Shown: piece by piece, positions 23,131 through 32,169 of the stretch | Layout of the letters: every line of letters begins with the position of its first letter | How positions within the stretch are numbered: the first letter of the stretch is position 1 | NCBI RefSeq assembly: GCF_009936275.1 | Contig: NZ_AP019797.1 | Coordinates: 983,501 to 1,047,500, forward strand | Length of the DNA: 64,000 bases | Direction: 5' to 3' | Origin: Rhodothermus marinus | GTDB lineage: Bacteria; Bacteroidota; Rhodothermia; Rhodothermales; Rhodothermaceae | Notes under the pieces: model-generated | Databases searched by the model: none | What the model was told of the DNA's origin: nothing | The model's input: only the letters and a program-made list of their open reading frames with translations | Translations under genes and position numbers: made by a program

Positions 23131-23976
23131 ATGATCCATATCAAAACCGAAAAAGAAATCGACATCCTGCGTCAGTGCGCCGAGCTGGTGGGACGCACGC
23201 TGGGGGAGGTGGCGCGCTACATCCGACCGGGTGTGACCACGGCCGAGCTGGACGCCATCGCCGAAGATTTCATCCGGACGCAGGGTGCTGAACCGGCCTT
23301 CAAAGGCTACCGGGTGGGCCGGCTGGTCTATCCGGCCACGCTGTGCGTGTCGGTAAACGACCAGGTGGTGCACGGCATCCCGGGCGACTATAAGCTCAAA
23401 GAAGGGGATCTGGTGTCGGTGGATTGCGGGGTGCGGTATCGTGGCTTCTATGGCGACAGCGCCTACACCTTCGGGGTGGGCGAGCTGGACCCGGAGAACG
23501 TCCGTCTCTGCCGGGTTACCTACGAGGCGCTCGACAAAGGCATTGCGCAGGCGGTGGCCGGCAAACGCATCGGCGACATCAGCCATGCGATTCAGCGGCA
23601 TTGCGAGGCGGCGGGCTACGGCGTGGTGCGGGCGCTGGTGGGGCACGGCATCGGACGCCGTCTGCACGAAGAGCCGCAGGTACCCAACGTGGGGCGGCCG
23701 GGTACAGGCCGACGGCTCCGTGTGGGGATGACGCTCTGCGTGGAACCCATGGTCAATCGCGGAACGTATGAGGTGCGCGTCGGCGACGACGGATGGACCG
23801 TCTACACGGCCGACGGGCAGCCCTCGGCCCACTACGAACACATGGTCGTGGTACGGGCCGGGCGGCCGGAAGTGCTGACGACGTTTGCCTACATCGAAGA
23901 GGTAGTCGAAGCGCCCTACAAACAGACCATCGCATCCCCACATGGCGAAACAGAAACCCATTACACAGGACGGTGA
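23131..23976 (+). CDS. map: Methionine aminopeptidase, type I
   Basis: Removes the initiator methionine from nascent proteins after deformylation. The 281 residues exceed the usual 250-265 because of a C-terminal tail beyond [12 protein letters not shown]. Metal ligands are visible: the two aspartates in [19 protein letters not shown], the histidine in [12 protein letters not shown], the glutamate in CVEPM and the last glutamate in HYEHMVVV; the substrate-binding histidine is in VVHGIPGDY. The final 35 bases overlap infA in another frame. Its partner def lies 8 kb downstream. Confidence 0.96.
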   Translation: MIHIKTEKEIDILRQCAELVGRTLGEVARYIRPGVTTAELDAIAEDFIRTQGAEPAFKGYRVGRLVYPATLCVSVNDQVVHGIPGDYKLKEGDLVSVDCGVRYRGFYGDSAYTFGVGELDPENVRLCRVTYEALDKGIAQAVAGKRIGDISHAIQRHCEAAGYGVVRALVGHGIGRRLHEEPQVPNVGRPGTGRRLRVGMTLCVEPMVNRGTYEVRVGDDGWTVYTADGQPSAHYEHMVVVRAGRPEVLTTFAYIEEVVEAPYKQTIASPHGETETHYTGR

Positions 23977-24160
23977 AGTGATCGAGGCGCTGCCCAACGC
24001 CCAGTTTCGCGTGCGGCTGGACAACGGCCACGAGATCCTGGGCATTCTTTCGGGCAAGATGCGCATGCACTACATCAAGATTCTGCCGGGCGACCGCGTC
24101 AAAGTCGAACTGTCGCCCTACGATCTGACCAAAGGACGCATCGTGTATCGTTATAAATAA
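23942..24160 (+). CDS. infA: Translation initiation factor IF-1
   Basis: OB-fold factor that blocks the ribosomal A site during initiation. The 72 residues equal the E. coli length. [63 protein letters not shown] is a full match to the family, so the assignment is firm. The ATG lies inside the 3' end of map, an overlap of 35 bases in a different frame, so its translation is probably coupled to map. Confidence 0.97.
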   Translation: MAKQKPITQDGEVIEALPNAQFRVRLDNGHEILGILSGKMRMHYIKILPGDRVKVELSPYDLTKGRIVYRYK

Positions 24161-24169
24161 AGGTTCACG

Positions 24170-24222
24170 AACCCGGCGTCGGCTGGGGCGTTTACGCACC
24201 CTTGCCTGATGACGCCGGGGTT
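24170..24222 (+). promoter_or_regulatory. Branched RNA structure in the infA-rpmJ spacer
   Basis: AACCCGGCGTC at 24170 pairs with GACGCCGGGGTT at 24211 with one bulged G. The enclosed bases contain a second stem, GGGGCGT with ACGCACCC. The element ends about 20 bases before rpmJ and fills most of the gap. A leader regulating rpmJ-rpsM-rpsK is an inference. Confidence 0.5.
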
Positions 24223-24243
24223 TCAGCTAAAACGAAAAGCATC

Positions 24244-24360
24244 ATGAAGGTACGTGCCAGTGTCAAGAAGCGGAGCGCCGACGACAAGATCGTCCGGCGC
24301 AAGGGCCGCATCTACGTGATCAACAAGAAGAACCCCCGCAACAAGCAGCGTCAGGGCTGA
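24244..24360 (+). CDS. rpmJ: 50S ribosomal protein L36, zinc-free form
   Basis: Smallest large-subunit protein, 38 residues: it begins [20 protein letters not shown] and ends [10 protein letters not shown]. The zinc ligands of canonical L36 (three cysteines and a histidine) are absent; the corresponding region has Ser/Asp and Lys/Asn. This C-minus form is common in Bacteroidota. It sits in the usual place between infA and rpsM. Confidence 0.95.
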   Translation: MKVRASVKKRSADDKIVRRKGRIYVINKKNPRNKQRQG

Positions 24361-24381
24361 GCGGGTTAAACCAGAGAAGCT

Positions 24382-24762
24382 ATGCCACGGATCGCAGGTG
24401 TCGACATTCCGCTGCACAAGCGCGGAGAAATTGCGCTGACCGCGATTTACGGAATCGGGAAGTCCCGGGCGAAGGAGATCCTCCAGCGCGTGGGTCTGGA
24501 TCCCAACACGCGTCCGAAGGACTGGACCGAGGAGCAGACGCGCGAGATCCGTCGGATCATCGAACAGGAGTACGTCGTCGAGGGACAGCTCCGGGCCGAG
24601 ATCCAGATGAACATCAAGCGGCTGATGGACATCGGCTGCTATCGTGGGATCCGGCATCGTCTGGGGTTGCCCGTGCGGGGTCAGCGCACGCGCACCAATG
24701 CCCGTACGCGCAAGGGGCCCCGTAAGACGGTGGCCGGGAAGAAGAAGGCTCCGAAGAAGTAA
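24382..24762 (+). CDS. rpsM: 30S ribosomal protein S13
   Basis: Head protein bridging to the large subunit and contacting P-site tRNA. The 126 residues begin [26 protein letters not shown] and contain [29 protein letters not shown], the invariant C-terminal block, followed by a lysine-rich end. The start context is CCAGAGAAGCT. rpsK follows after 15 bp. Confidence 0.97.
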   Translation: MPRIAGVDIPLHKRGEIALTAIYGIGKSRAKEILQRVGLDPNTRPKDWTEEQTREIRRIIEQEYVVEGQLRAEIQMNIKRLMDIGCYRGIRHRLGLPVRGQRTRTNARTRKGPRKTVAGKKKAPKK

Positions 24763-24777
24763 TCCTGCAGCACAGCC

Positions 24778-25167
24778 ATGGCAAAGAAGCAGCGGACGAC
24801 GCGCAAGAAGAACGTCATCGTCGAGCAGAACGGGCAGGCGCACATTCAGTCCACGTTCAACAATACGATCGTCACGATCACGGACCAGTACGGCAACACG
24901 ATCGCCTGGTCCAGTGGTGGCAAGGAAGGCTTCAAGGGCAGCCGGAAGGGCACGCCCTATGCGGCGCAGATGGCCGCCACGTCGGCCGCCCGCGAAGCCT
25001 ACGATCTGGGGTTGCGCCGGGTGGACGTCTTCGTCAAGGGACCCGGATCGGGGCGCGAGTCGGCCATTCGTGCGCTGGCCGCGGCCGGTCTGGAGCTGCT
25101 GAGCATCCGGGACGTCACTCCGGTACCGCACAACGGCTGCCGGCCTCCGAAGCGGCGGCGCGTCTGA
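24778..25167 (+). CDS. rpsK: 30S ribosomal protein S11
   Basis: Platform protein at the E site and Shine-Dalgarno helix. The 129 residues equal the E. coli length. [28 protein letters not shown] and the C-terminal [21 protein letters not shown] are diagnostic. In Bacteroidota S11 lies close to the 16S 3' tail, which is relevant to the weak Shine-Dalgarno usage seen across this locus. Confidence 0.97.
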   Translation: MAKKQRTTRKKNVIVEQNGQAHIQSTFNNTIVTITDQYGNTIAWSSGGKEGFKGSRKGTPYAAQMAATSAAREAYDLGLRRVDVFVKGPGSGRESAIRALAAAGLELLSIRDVTPVPHNGCRPPKRRRV

Positions 25168-25194
25168 GCGACCGCGTTTCGGTATAAGCCCGGT

Positions 25195-25222
25195 CACGGT
25201 AGCCAGCAACGGGGCTGCCGTG
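25195..25222 (+). promoter_or_regulatory. Hairpin in the rpsK-rpsD spacer
   Basis: CACGGTAGCC pairs with GGCTGCCGTG through ten pairs including one G-U, over an eight-base loop; CGTTTGTCTTT follows. It lies in a 107-bp gap upstream of rpsD. It may be an attenuator or an S4-responsive element, since S4 autoregulates the alpha operon in other bacteria. Confidence 0.4.
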
Positions 25223-25274
25223 CGTTTGTCTTTATCAGAAACATCCCTCACCGACAAACGAGACCTGAACGACC

Positions 25275-25877
25275 ATGGCCCGATATCGAGGCCCCAAACA
25301 GAAGATTGCCCGGCGTTTTGGCGAACCGATTTTCGGTCCGAGCAAGGCGCTGGAGCGCAAGCCGTATCCGCCCGGCCAGCACGGACGTACCCGCCGGGCC
25401 AAAGAGAGCGAATATGCCGTCCAGCTCAAGGAAAAGCAGAAGGTCAAGCACATTTACGGGCTGCTGGAGCGGCAATTCCGCAATCTGTTCGAAAAGGCCA
25501 CGCGCAAAAAGGGCATCACCGGTGAAAACCTGCTCAAGATGCTCGAAGCGCGGCTGGACAACACGGTCTATCGCATGGGCTTTGCCCGCACGCGTCGGCA
25601 GGCGCGGCAGCTGGTCGTTCATCGCCACATCATGGTGAACGGTCAGGTCGTCAACGTTCCGTCGTACCAGCTGCGGCCCGGCGACGTGGTGGCCGTGCGG
25701 CCCAAGAGCCGCCAGCTGGCCATCATTCAGGAGAACATCAAGCGTTTGCGTCGGAACTTTCCCTGGCTGGAAGTCGATCGTAAGGAAATGCAGGGCAAGT
25801 TCCTGGACTACCCCAATCGGGAAGACATTCCCGAAAACATCCGCGAGCACCTGATCGTCGAGCTCTACTCCAAGTAG
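25275..25877 (+). CDS. rpsD: 30S ribosomal protein S4, cysteine-free form
   Basis: Primary 16S rRNA-binding protein and translational repressor of the alpha operon in E. coli. The 200 residues start [21 protein letters not shown]; the N-terminal zinc-site cysteines found in some S4 proteins are absent. The S4 RNA-binding domain [31 protein letters not shown] spans about residues 92-125. The C-terminus VELYSK is typical. Confidence 0.97.
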   Translation: MARYRGPKQKIARRFGEPIFGPSKALERKPYPPGQHGRTRRAKESEYAVQLKEKQKVKHIYGLLERQFRNLFEKATRKKGITGENLLKMLEARLDNTVYRMGFARTRRQARQLVVHRHIMVNGQVVNVPSYQLRPGDVVAVRPKSRQLAIIQENIKRLRRNFPWLEVDRKEMQGKFLDYPNREDIPENIREHLIVELYSK

Positions 25878-25906
25878 TGCGGCGACGGGTGGCATGGATG
25901 GCCATA

Positions 25907-25946
25907 CCGGAAAGGTGATTTCCGGGTTTTGCGATCGATAAAACCC
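25907..25946 (+). promoter_or_regulatory. Two mutually exclusive hairpins in the rpsD-rpoA spacer
   Basis: CCGGAAA at 25907 pairs with TTTCCGG at 25919, directly followed by GTTTTG like a weak terminator. GGGTTTT at 25924 instead pairs with AAAACCC at 25940. The two stems share bases 25924-25925 and so compete at their edge. This switch-like layout ends 10 bases before the rpoA ATG. Confidence 0.5.
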
Positions 25947-25956
25947 CAGACAGACC

Positions 25957-26940
25957 ATGAGCAACTACATGGTGCAATTGCCCGAAGGTGTTCGGGTGGA
26001 AGAGGCGACGGAAACGTTCGGGCGTTTTGTGGTGCAGCCGCTCGAGCGCGGCTATGGCGTGACGATCGGCAACGCGCTCCGGCGCGTGCTGCTTTCTTCG
26101 CTGCCGGGCGTTGCCATTACGGCCGTCCGAATCGACGGCGTGCAGCACGAATTCTCGACAATTCCGGGCGTCACCGAGGACGTCGCGGAAATTATCCTGA
26201 ATCTGAAGGGCGTTCGCTTCAAGGCGAAGGACACCACCGACGCGAACATCCGGCTTTCGCTCAAAGGACCGCACGTGTGGACGGCCCGCGATATTGCCGA
26301 GGCCACCAGTCACTACGAGGTGCTGAACCCGGACCACTACATCGCCACGCTGGCCGAAGGCGCCGAAGTGAACCTCGAGCTGCGCATGGGGCGCGGGCGC
26401 GGCTACGTGCCGGCCGAGGAAAACAAGCTGCCGGATGACCCGATCGGGGTGATCGCCATCGACGCGATCTTCACGCCCATCAAGAACGTGCGCTACACGA
26501 TCAAACCCACGCGCGTGGGTCAGAAGATCGAGTACGAGCGCCTGGAACTGGAAATCACCACGGACGGCTCGGTCTCTCCCGAAGAAGCGCTCGTGCAGGC
26601 GGCCACGATCCTGCGCGACCACATCAGCCTCTTCATCACGATGGAGAGCGAGCCGCAGCCCGAGGTCAAGAAGAAAGAGGTCGACGCCGAGGTGCAGCGC
26701 ATCCGCGAGCTGCTCTCGCAGCCGGTCGATGAACTCGACCTGTCGGTGCGGGCGCAGAACTGCCTCAAGGCGGCCAACATCCGCACGATCGGCGATCTGG
26801 TGCGACGGCAGGAGTCCGAAATGCTCAAGTTCCGCAACTTCGGCCGCAAGTCGCTCCAGGAGCTGATCGCCGTGCTGGAGGAACGCGGGCTGCACTTTGG
26901 CATGGACGTCGACAAGTACCTTGAGGGAGCCGAGAGCTGA
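25957..26940 (+). CDS. rpoA: RNA polymerase subunit alpha
   Basis: Assembly platform of RNA polymerase. The 327 residues match the family. The N-terminal dimerisation domain contains [28 protein letters not shown]; the C-terminal domain begins near residue 255 with [25 protein letters not shown] and [16 protein letters not shown], which contacts UP elements and activators. The start is preceded by CAGACAGACC. rplQ follows after 32 bp. Confidence 0.98.
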   Translation: MSNYMVQLPEGVRVEEATETFGRFVVQPLERGYGVTIGNALRRVLLSSLPGVAITAVRIDGVQHEFSTIPGVTEDVAEIILNLKGVRFKAKDTTDANIRLSLKGPHVWTARDIAEATSHYEVLNPDHYIATLAEGAEVNLELRMGRGRGYVPAEENKLPDDPIGVIAIDAIFTPIKNVRYTIKPTRVGQKIEYERLELEITTDGSVSPEEALVQAATILRDHISLFITMESEPQPEVKKKEVDAEVQRIRELLSQPVDELDLSVRAQNCLKAANIRTIGDLVRRQESEMLKFRNFGRKSLQELIAVLEERGLHFGMDVDKYLEGAES

Positions 26941-26972
26941 GCCGGCGCTGCCGGAGTAAGCCGAAACGAGCC

Positions 26973-27602
26973 ATGAGACATCGAAAAAAAGGATTCAAGT
27001 TAGGCCGCACCTACGGACATCGCCGGGCCACGCTGGCGGCGCTTTCGTGCGCATTGATCCGGCACAAACGGATCCGCACGACGCTGGCCAAGGCCAAGGC
27101 GCTCCGCATGTTCATCGAGCCGCTCATCACGCGGGCCAAGGAAGACACCACCCACAACCGCCGGCAGGTCTTCCGCTACCTGCAGGACAAGGAGGCCGTT
27201 AAAGAACTTTTTGGCGAGATCGCCGAGAAGGTCAACGGCCGACCGGGCGGCTACACGCGCGTGGTGCGGATCGGTCGTCGGCCCGGCGACGGCGCCGAGA
27301 TGGCCGTGATCGAACTGGTCGATTACAACGACGTCAAGCCGGCCGACAGCCGGAAGACGCGGCGTCGGACGCGTCGCGGCCGCGGGCGGGGTCGTCGTAC
27401 GGAAACGCCGGAGGCTGCTGCTACCACGACCCAGGCGGCCGAGGCGGAAGCCGCGGCTCCGGAGACCCCGGAGACGGCCGAACCGGAGGCACAGGTCGAG
27501 CAGGCGACCGCTGAAGCGGAAGCGGCCACCCCTGCCGAAGCTGCTCCCGAAGCTTCTTCGGAGGAAGCGGCCGAGGATCAGGAGAAAAAGGACGAAGGCT
27601 GA
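26973..27602 (+). CDS. rplQ: 50S ribosomal protein L17 with long acidic tail
   Basis: Tunnel-exit region protein. Residues 1 to about 118 are normal L17, from [21 protein letters not shown] to [13 protein letters not shown] basic patch, [15 protein letters not shown], then covers about residues 127-145, and the last 64 residues are almost only Ala, Glu, Pro and Thr with a terminal [13 protein letters not shown]. The total of 209 residues compares with 127 in E. coli. Extensions occur in Bacteroidota L17, but this tail is long and strongly bipolar in charge. Confidence 0.94.
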   Translation: MRHRKKGFKLGRTYGHRRATLAALSCALIRHKRIRTTLAKAKALRMFIEPLITRAKEDTTHNRRQVFRYLQDKEAVKELFGEIAEKVNGRPGGYTRVVRIGRRPGDGAEMAVIELVDYNDVKPADSRKTRRRTRRGRGRGRRTETPEAAATTTQAAEAEAAAPETPETAEPEAQVEQATAEAEAATPAEAAPEASSEEAAEDQEKKDEG

Positions 27603-27639
27603 TCCGGCCTACGTACAACCCCTGAAAAGCAACGACCGG

Positions 27640-27671
27640 AGCGCCATCCCGATCGGGATGGCGCTTTTTTT
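27640..27671 (+). terminator. Intrinsic terminator after rplQ
   Basis: GCGCCATCCC and its complement GGGATGGCGC form a perfect stem around GATC, immediately followed by seven T residues. It closes the ribosomal superlocus. Confidence 0.93.
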
Positions 27672-27749
27672 GTTGGCGGAACAGGGGAAAGCCCCGGTAC
27701 TTTAACTTCTGGAAAACTTTCCACAGGGCAAGCACAGGCCCGGAGGTCC

Positions 27750-29978
27750 ATGGTCCAGGTATCGACCCTCCTGAAAGAAGGTGATCTGAACATCCCGGAA
27801 GAATTCCAGCAGCGTCTGGACACGCTGATTCAGGCCTGTCACAGGCACCTGCCGCGCGTCGACGAAGAGCTGATTCGCCGGGCGTTTCGGGTAAGCTACT
27901 GGGCCCACCGGGACCACCGGCGGGTGACGGGCGAGCCCTACATCCTGCATCCGCTGGAAGTGGCCTTCATCGTGGCCGAGGATATCAGCTTCGACGACGT
28001 GAGCGTGGCAGCCGCGCTGCTGCACGACGTGGTCGAAGACTCCGACATCTCGCTGGACTTCATCCGGGAGGAGTTCGGCGAGACCATGGGCATCATCATC
28101 GACGGGCTGACCAAGATCCAGGACGTCTTCACCTTGCGCGAGCTGGGGCAGGCCGAGAACGTGCGTAAGCTGATGCTCTCGATGGCCGAGGACATCCGGG
28201 TCATCCTGGTCAAATTCGCCGATCGGCTGCACAATATGCGGACGATCGAAGCGCTGCCCCCGCAGAAACGCCTGAAGATCGCTACCGAAACGCTGGAGCT
28301 ATTTGCCCCGCTGGCCCATCGATTCGGTCTGTTCAAGATCAAAAGCGAGCTGGAGGACCTTTCGCTCAAGGTACTGCAGCCCGACGAGTACTACGCCATC
28401 GTGCGCGGCCTCAACGAATCCAAAAAGGAACGCGAGGCCTACATTCAGCGCTTCATCGAACCGCTGAAGCAGCGACTGGAGGAGGCCGGACTGGAGTTCG
28501 ACCTCTACGGCCGCCCCAAAAACATCTACTCGATCTATCGCAAGATGAAGCGGCAGAACAAGCCGCTGGAGGAGATCTACGACCTGTTTGCCATTCGGAT
28601 CGTGCTCAAAAGTTCGGGCCGCAAGGGCAAAGAGGACTGCTGGCGGGCCTATTCCATCGTGACGGATCTGTACAAGCCGCTGCCGGAGCGTTTCCGGGAT
28701 TTCATCTCGGTGCCCAAGTCCAACGGCTACCAGAGTCTGCACACGACGGTGCTGGGACCTGAAGGACGCAAGGTGGAGGTGCAGATCCGCACGCAGGAAA
28801 TGCACGAAGTGGCCGAGCGCGGCGTGGCCGCCCACTGGCGCTACAAAGAGGGCATCGAAGAGCCGGATCCGAAGATGGACCAGTGGCTCCGGTGGGTCCG
28901 CGAGATCCTGGAGAACCCCAAACCGGATCAGGCCACCGAGTTCGTCAAGGAGTTCCGGCTGAATCTCTACGACGACGAGATCTACGTCTTTACGCCCAAA
29001 GGCGACGTGATCAGCCTGCCGCAGGGCGCCACGCCGGTAGACTTCGCCTTCCGGGTGCATACGGAAGTGGGGCTGCACTGCATCGGCGCCAAGGTCAACG
29101 GCAAGCTGGTGCCGCTTTCCTACAAGCTCAAAAGCGGCGACCAGGTGGAAATCATCACCTCCAAGAAGCAGACGCCCAACCCCGACTGGATGAAGTTCGT
29201 CGTCACCCAGAAGGCGCGGAGCCACATCCGGCACTGGATCAACGAGCAGCGGCGGAAAACGATCGAACTGGGAAAGGAACTCTGGGAAAAGCGCGCGCAG
29301 CGGCTGGGCCTCGAGGTGGACGAACGCCAGCTGCAGCGGGTGGCGCACCGACTGAAGTTTCCCAACCTGCAGCAGATGTTCTATGAGCTCGGCAGTGGCC
29401 TGTTCGAGGTAGACGAGCTGGTCAGGGCGCTGCGTTCGGGCGACGGGCAGCAGCAGGAATCGCAGTCCCAGGCGCTGCGGCTGAAGTACGAAAGCTTCCT
29501 GGATACGGCCAAAGAAACGGGCCAGCCGGCACTGAAGATCGACGGCGAGCTGCACACGGACATCGTCACGACCTATGCCTCCTGCTGCAATCCCATCCCC
29601 GGCGACGAGGTCTTCGGATACGTGAGCCGGAGCGGCGCCATCAAAATCCACCGGGTCAACTGCAAGAACGCGCCCTATCTGCTGATCAATCATCCGGACC
29701 GCATCGTGCCGGTCGAGTGGAGCCGCCAGAAGGACGTGCAGTTTCTGGCCGCGCTGCGCGTGATCGGCGAAGATCGGGTGGGCATCGTCAGCGACATTAC
29801 CACGGTCATTTCCAAGAGCCTCAAAACGAACATTCGCTCCATCACGGTCGATTCGGAAGACGGCGTGTTCGAGGGCACCATCGTGCTTTACGTGAGCGAT
29901 CTGGAGCACCTGCGACGGGTCATCGAGCGCATCAAGCGGATCGACGGGATCTACGGCGTCTATCGTTTCGAGGAGTAG
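27750..29978 (+). CDS. RelA/SpoT-family (p)ppGpp synthetase/hydrolase
   Basis: Bifunctional stringent-response enzyme in the cytosol, 742 residues. The N-terminal HD hydrolase domain is intact, with HPLEVA and LLHDVVED (H92, D93), so it should degrade (p)ppGpp. The synthetase domain follows with LYGRPKNIYSIYRKM, EEIYDLFAIRIVL (near residue 278) and KSNGYQSLHTTV. The TGS domain, with VFTPKGDVISLPQGATPVDFA, lies near residues 410-445, and an ACT domain closes the C-terminus. A separate transcript from rplQ is expected because of the terminator between them. Confidence 0.95.
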   Translation: MVQVSTLLKEGDLNIPEEFQQRLDTLIQACHRHLPRVDEELIRRAFRVSYWAHRDHRRVTGEPYILHPLEVAFIVAEDISFDDVSVAAALLHDVVEDSDISLDFIREEFGETMGIIIDGLTKIQDVFTLRELGQAENVRKLMLSMAEDIRVILVKFADRLHNMRTIEALPPQKRLKIATETLELFAPLAHRFGLFKIKSELEDLSLKVLQPDEYYAIVRGLNESKKEREAYIQRFIEPLKQRLEEAGLEFDLYGRPKNIYSIYRKMKRQNKPLEEIYDLFAIRIVLKSSGRKGKEDCWRAYSIVTDLYKPLPERFRDFISVPKSNGYQSLHTTVLGPEGRKVEVQIRTQEMHEVAERGVAAHWRYKEGIEEPDPKMDQWLRWVREILENPKPDQATEFVKEFRLNLYDDEIYVFTPKGDVISLPQGATPVDFAFRVHTEVGLHCIGAKVNGKLVPLSYKLKSGDQVEIITSKKQTPNPDWMKFVVTQKARSHIRHWINEQRRKTIELGKELWEKRAQRLGLEVDERQLQRVAHRLKFPNLQQMFYELGSGLFEVDELVRALRSGDGQQQESQSQALRLKYESFLDTAKETGQPALKIDGELHTDIVTTYASCCNPIPGDEVFGYVSRSGAIKIHRVNCKNAPYLLINHPDRIVPVEWSRQKDVQFLAALRVIGEDRVGIVSDITTVISKSLKTNIRSITVDSEDGVFEGTIVLYVSDLEHLRRVIERIKRIDGIYGVYRFEE

Positions 29979-30020
29979 CGGCAAGTCCTTAAAAATTCAA
30001 TGATGCGTTGCGCTTTTGTT

Positions 30021-30049
30021 TTGCAAAAGCCCGCGTAATTTAATAAAAT
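30021..30049 (+). promoter_or_regulatory. Candidate promoter for the HU-like gene
   Basis: TTGCAA and TAAAAT are spaced by exactly 17 bp in an AT-rich stretch, each matching five or four of six sigma70 consensus bases. Transcription would start near 30056, giving a leader of about 90 bases. A small GCTTTTG-CAAAAGC hairpin (30012-30030) overlaps the first hexamer. Confidence 0.5.
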
Positions 30050-30147
30050 GGTGCGTCCTGCCGCGTCGGTGCCTGTGCGCACGCATAACTTAGGGCAGGC
30101 AGGGCCGGTGTTGAGTGCATGTGCAAAATTAAACGGAGTGGTTGATC

Positions 30148-30543
30148 ATGGCGCAACGCATTCCCACTTTGACGAAGAAAGACGTCGCGCGTCGGGTGGC
30201 CCAGCTCATGGGCGAACCCATTTACAAAAGCGAGCCGTGGGTGAACGCGGTCATCGAGGCGCTGGCGCAGTTGCTGGAAGAGGCGGATCCCGAGGTGCGT
30301 ATCGAGTTGCGCGACTTTGGCGTGTTCGAGGTCAAGCGGACGCGGGCCAAGCCGAAGGCGCGCAATCCCAAGACCAACGAGACGGTGTTCATTCCCAGCC
30401 GTCGCAAGACGCACTTCAAACCCAGCAAGCGGCTGAAGCAGGTGTTGCAGCGTCCGCTGGTCGAGTTGAATTACGAGATTCCGGAAGGCAGCGCCGACAA
30501 ATACCTGGAGGCGCAGGCCGCCGGAAAGAACGGCACCCGCTGA
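30148..30543 (+). CDS. HU/IHF-family DNA-binding protein
   Basis: Nucleoid-associated protein that bends DNA. The ATG at 30148 gives 131 residues, longer than the 90 of E. coli HU. TKKDVARRVAQLMG at the start, ELRDFGVFEVKRTRAKPKARNPKTNE in the centre with the DNA-binding arm ARNPKT, and VFIPSRRKTHFKPSKRLK match the family. About 30 extra residues follow. ACGGAG lies nine bases upstream, a clear ribosome-binding site. The gene stands alone between a promoter and a terminator. Confidence 0.93.
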   Translation: MAQRIPTLTKKDVARRVAQLMGEPIYKSEPWVNAVIEALAQLLEEADPEVRIELRDFGVFEVKRTRAKPKARNPKTNETVFIPSRRKTHFKPSKRLKQVLQRPLVELNYEIPEGSADKYLEAQAAGKNGTR

Positions 30544-30570
30544 AACCCGCATTTTTGCGAACCGACAGGA

Positions 30571-30605
30571 AGCGGACGGGTTTACGACAGCCCCGTCCGC
30601 TTTTT
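30571..30605 (+). terminator. Intrinsic terminator after the HU-like gene
   Basis: AGCGGACGGG pairs with CCCGTCCGCT over an 11-base loop and is followed by TTTTTG. It ends 17 bases before the chosen ruvX start. Confidence 0.9.
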
Positions 30606-30621
30606 GTTTGAGGCAAAGGGC

Positions 30622-31077
30622 ATGTTGCTGGCTTCAGGGACACGGCCACGGGTGGTGGCGGTGGATTACGGCACGCGGCGTGTTGGACTGGCGCTGGCCG
30701 ATCCGCTGCGGATCATCGCGCAACCCTATGGCACGTATGCGCCGGAGGAAGCGTTGCAGGTATTGCAGCGCCTGCATGCCGTCGAGGGAATTGAAACGCT
30801 GGTGATCGGCTGGCCCCTGACCGAAACAGGGACAGAAGGGGCAGCTACGCGCAGGGTAGAACGTTTCATCCGCAGGCTGCAGCGGCTGTTGCCCGGCGTG
30901 CAGGTCGTGCGCTGGGATGAACGCTACACCTCGGAACTGGCAAAGGAGCGGTTGCGGGAAGTGGGAGGACCGCGCAAAAAGCGACGCGATAAAGGCCGCG
31001 TCGATCAGATGGCGGCCGTCATCATCCTGCAGGAGTATCTGGAGCAGCAGGAACCGAAAATCGGCTTGTCCGAATAA
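30622..31077 (+). CDS. ruvX: RuvX/YqgF-family Holliday-junction resolvase-like nuclease
   Basis: RNase H-fold nuclease that in E. coli helps process the 5' end of 16S rRNA. The ATG at 30622 gives 151 residues; an upstream TTG at 30604 is unlikely because it falls within the terminator T run. VVAVDYGTRRVGLALAD holds the first catalytic aspartate, VIGWPLTETGTEG the family loop, WDERYTS the glutamate and KGRVDQMAAVIILQEYL the last aspartate. All acidic residues are present. AAAGGG precedes the start. Confidence 0.9.
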   Translation: MLLASGTRPRVVAVDYGTRRVGLALADPLRIIAQPYGTYAPEEALQVLQRLHAVEGIETLVIGWPLTETGTEGAATRRVERFIRRLQRLLPGVQVVRWDERYTSELAKERLREVGGPRKKRRDKGRVDQMAAVIILQEYLEQQEPKIGLSE

Positions 31078-31107
31078 AGGACAGGCGTAAAATCGCACAG
31101 GGCGCAC

Positions 31108-31677
31108 ATGGTACTGCCGATTCACGTATACGGAGATCCTATTCTACGGGAGCGGGCGCAGCCGGTGGAGGCCGATTCGCCGGAGCTGCAGCAGCTGCTC
31201 GACGATATGGTCGAAACGATGCACGCGGCCTCGGGCATTGGCCTGGCGGCGCCCCAGGTGGGACGCCGGGAGCGTGTTTTTGTGGTGGACCTGACGCCCA
31301 TGAAAGACGAGCTGGAAGCCGAAGGAGAGACGCTCCCGCCCATGCCTATGTTTTTTATCAACCCGGAGCTTGTCTGGACAAGCGAGGAGCAGTGCAGCTT
31401 TGAGGAGGGGTGTCTGTCCATTCCGGACGTCCGAGAAGTAGTCGAACGCCCCGCGGCCGTCCGGATTCGCTACCTGGATCGGCAATTCCGTCCACAGGAG
31501 CTGGAGGTCCGGGGGATGCTGGCCCGGGTGATCCAGCATGAGTACGATCACCTGGAGGGTATTCTCTTCATCGACCGCATCAGCGCGTTTCGACGACAGC
31601 TACTCCGGCGTCGCCTGCGCGAGATTGCGCGGGGGCAGGTTTCGGCCGAATACCCGCTGGCACTCAGCCGCGTGTGA
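31108..31677 (+). CDS. def: Peptide deformylase
   Basis: Metalloenzyme that removes the formyl group from nascent N-termini, acting before Map. The 189 residues contain the three family motifs in order: GIGLAAPQVG, EEGCLSIP with the metal-binding cysteine, and QHEYDHLEG with two histidines and the catalytic glutamate. It lies 30 bp after ruvX and is probably cotranscribed. Confidence 0.96.
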   Translation: MVLPIHVYGDPILRERAQPVEADSPELQQLLDDMVETMHAASGIGLAAPQVGRRERVFVVDLTPMKDELEAEGETLPPMPMFFINPELVWTSEEQCSFEEGCLSIPDVREVVERPAAVRIRYLDRQFRPQELEVRGMLARVIQHEYDHLEGILFIDRISAFRRQLLRRRLREIARGQVSAEYPLALSRV

Positions 31678-31754
31678 TGATTGCTTAATGCTATCGCCTT
31701 GCATCTACGGGCTGGCGGTTGGTATCTTCTCCGCTGATCCCAGCGCACCGCGGC

Positions 31755-32087
31755 ATGCTGGCCATTCTGCGTAAACGGGCGGCGGGGTTATCCCTGCTCT
31801 TTCTGATCGGCGCGGTCGGGCTTCCGGCGGCGCATCTGGTGCGCCATGCCCTGCAGTCCGAATCAGCCGTCTGTACGGTCGGCGAGGGACTCTACCGGAG
31901 CCCGGACTGCCGACACCTGCCCGATCCCTGCCGTCTGTATGCCAGTCTGCGCTCGCTGCCCGCGGTTACCCCGACTTTCCCGGAGCTGTGGACGCACTGG
32001 GAGGAACTTTCTGTTGCGGAAGGTCGGGCTATTCTTGACTCCCCGTCTTTTGCCCATGCCAGCCGTGCGCCTCCGGTTCTGTGCTGA
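31755..32087 (+). CDS. Small secreted or membrane protein of unknown function
   Basis: Not a family I recognise. The ATG at 31755 gives 110 residues; the frame is open from a TTG at 31719. A hydrophobic segment, LSLLFLIGAVGLPAAHLV, follows a positively charged start (LRKRAA) and looks like a signal anchor. Five cysteines are spread over the rest, including CRHLPDPCRL and a terminal cysteine. It sits between def and a TonB receptor. Short cysteine-bearing proteins often precede metal receptors in this phylum, so a metal-related role is a guess. A GCCGG-CCGGC hairpin follows at 32090-32108. Confidence 0.55.
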   Translation: MLAILRKRAAGLSLLFLIGAVGLPAAHLVRHALQSESAVCTVGEGLYRSPDCRHLPDPCRLYASLRSLPAVTPTFPELWTHWEELSVAEGRAILDSPSFAHASRAPPVLC

Positions 32088-32169
32088 AGCCGGCCACATC
32101 AACCGGCCTTGTCGATCCTTCTGATTGTCTGTAGCCAGTTATTCTTAGCACAGAATCGGAGTGTCAGCC

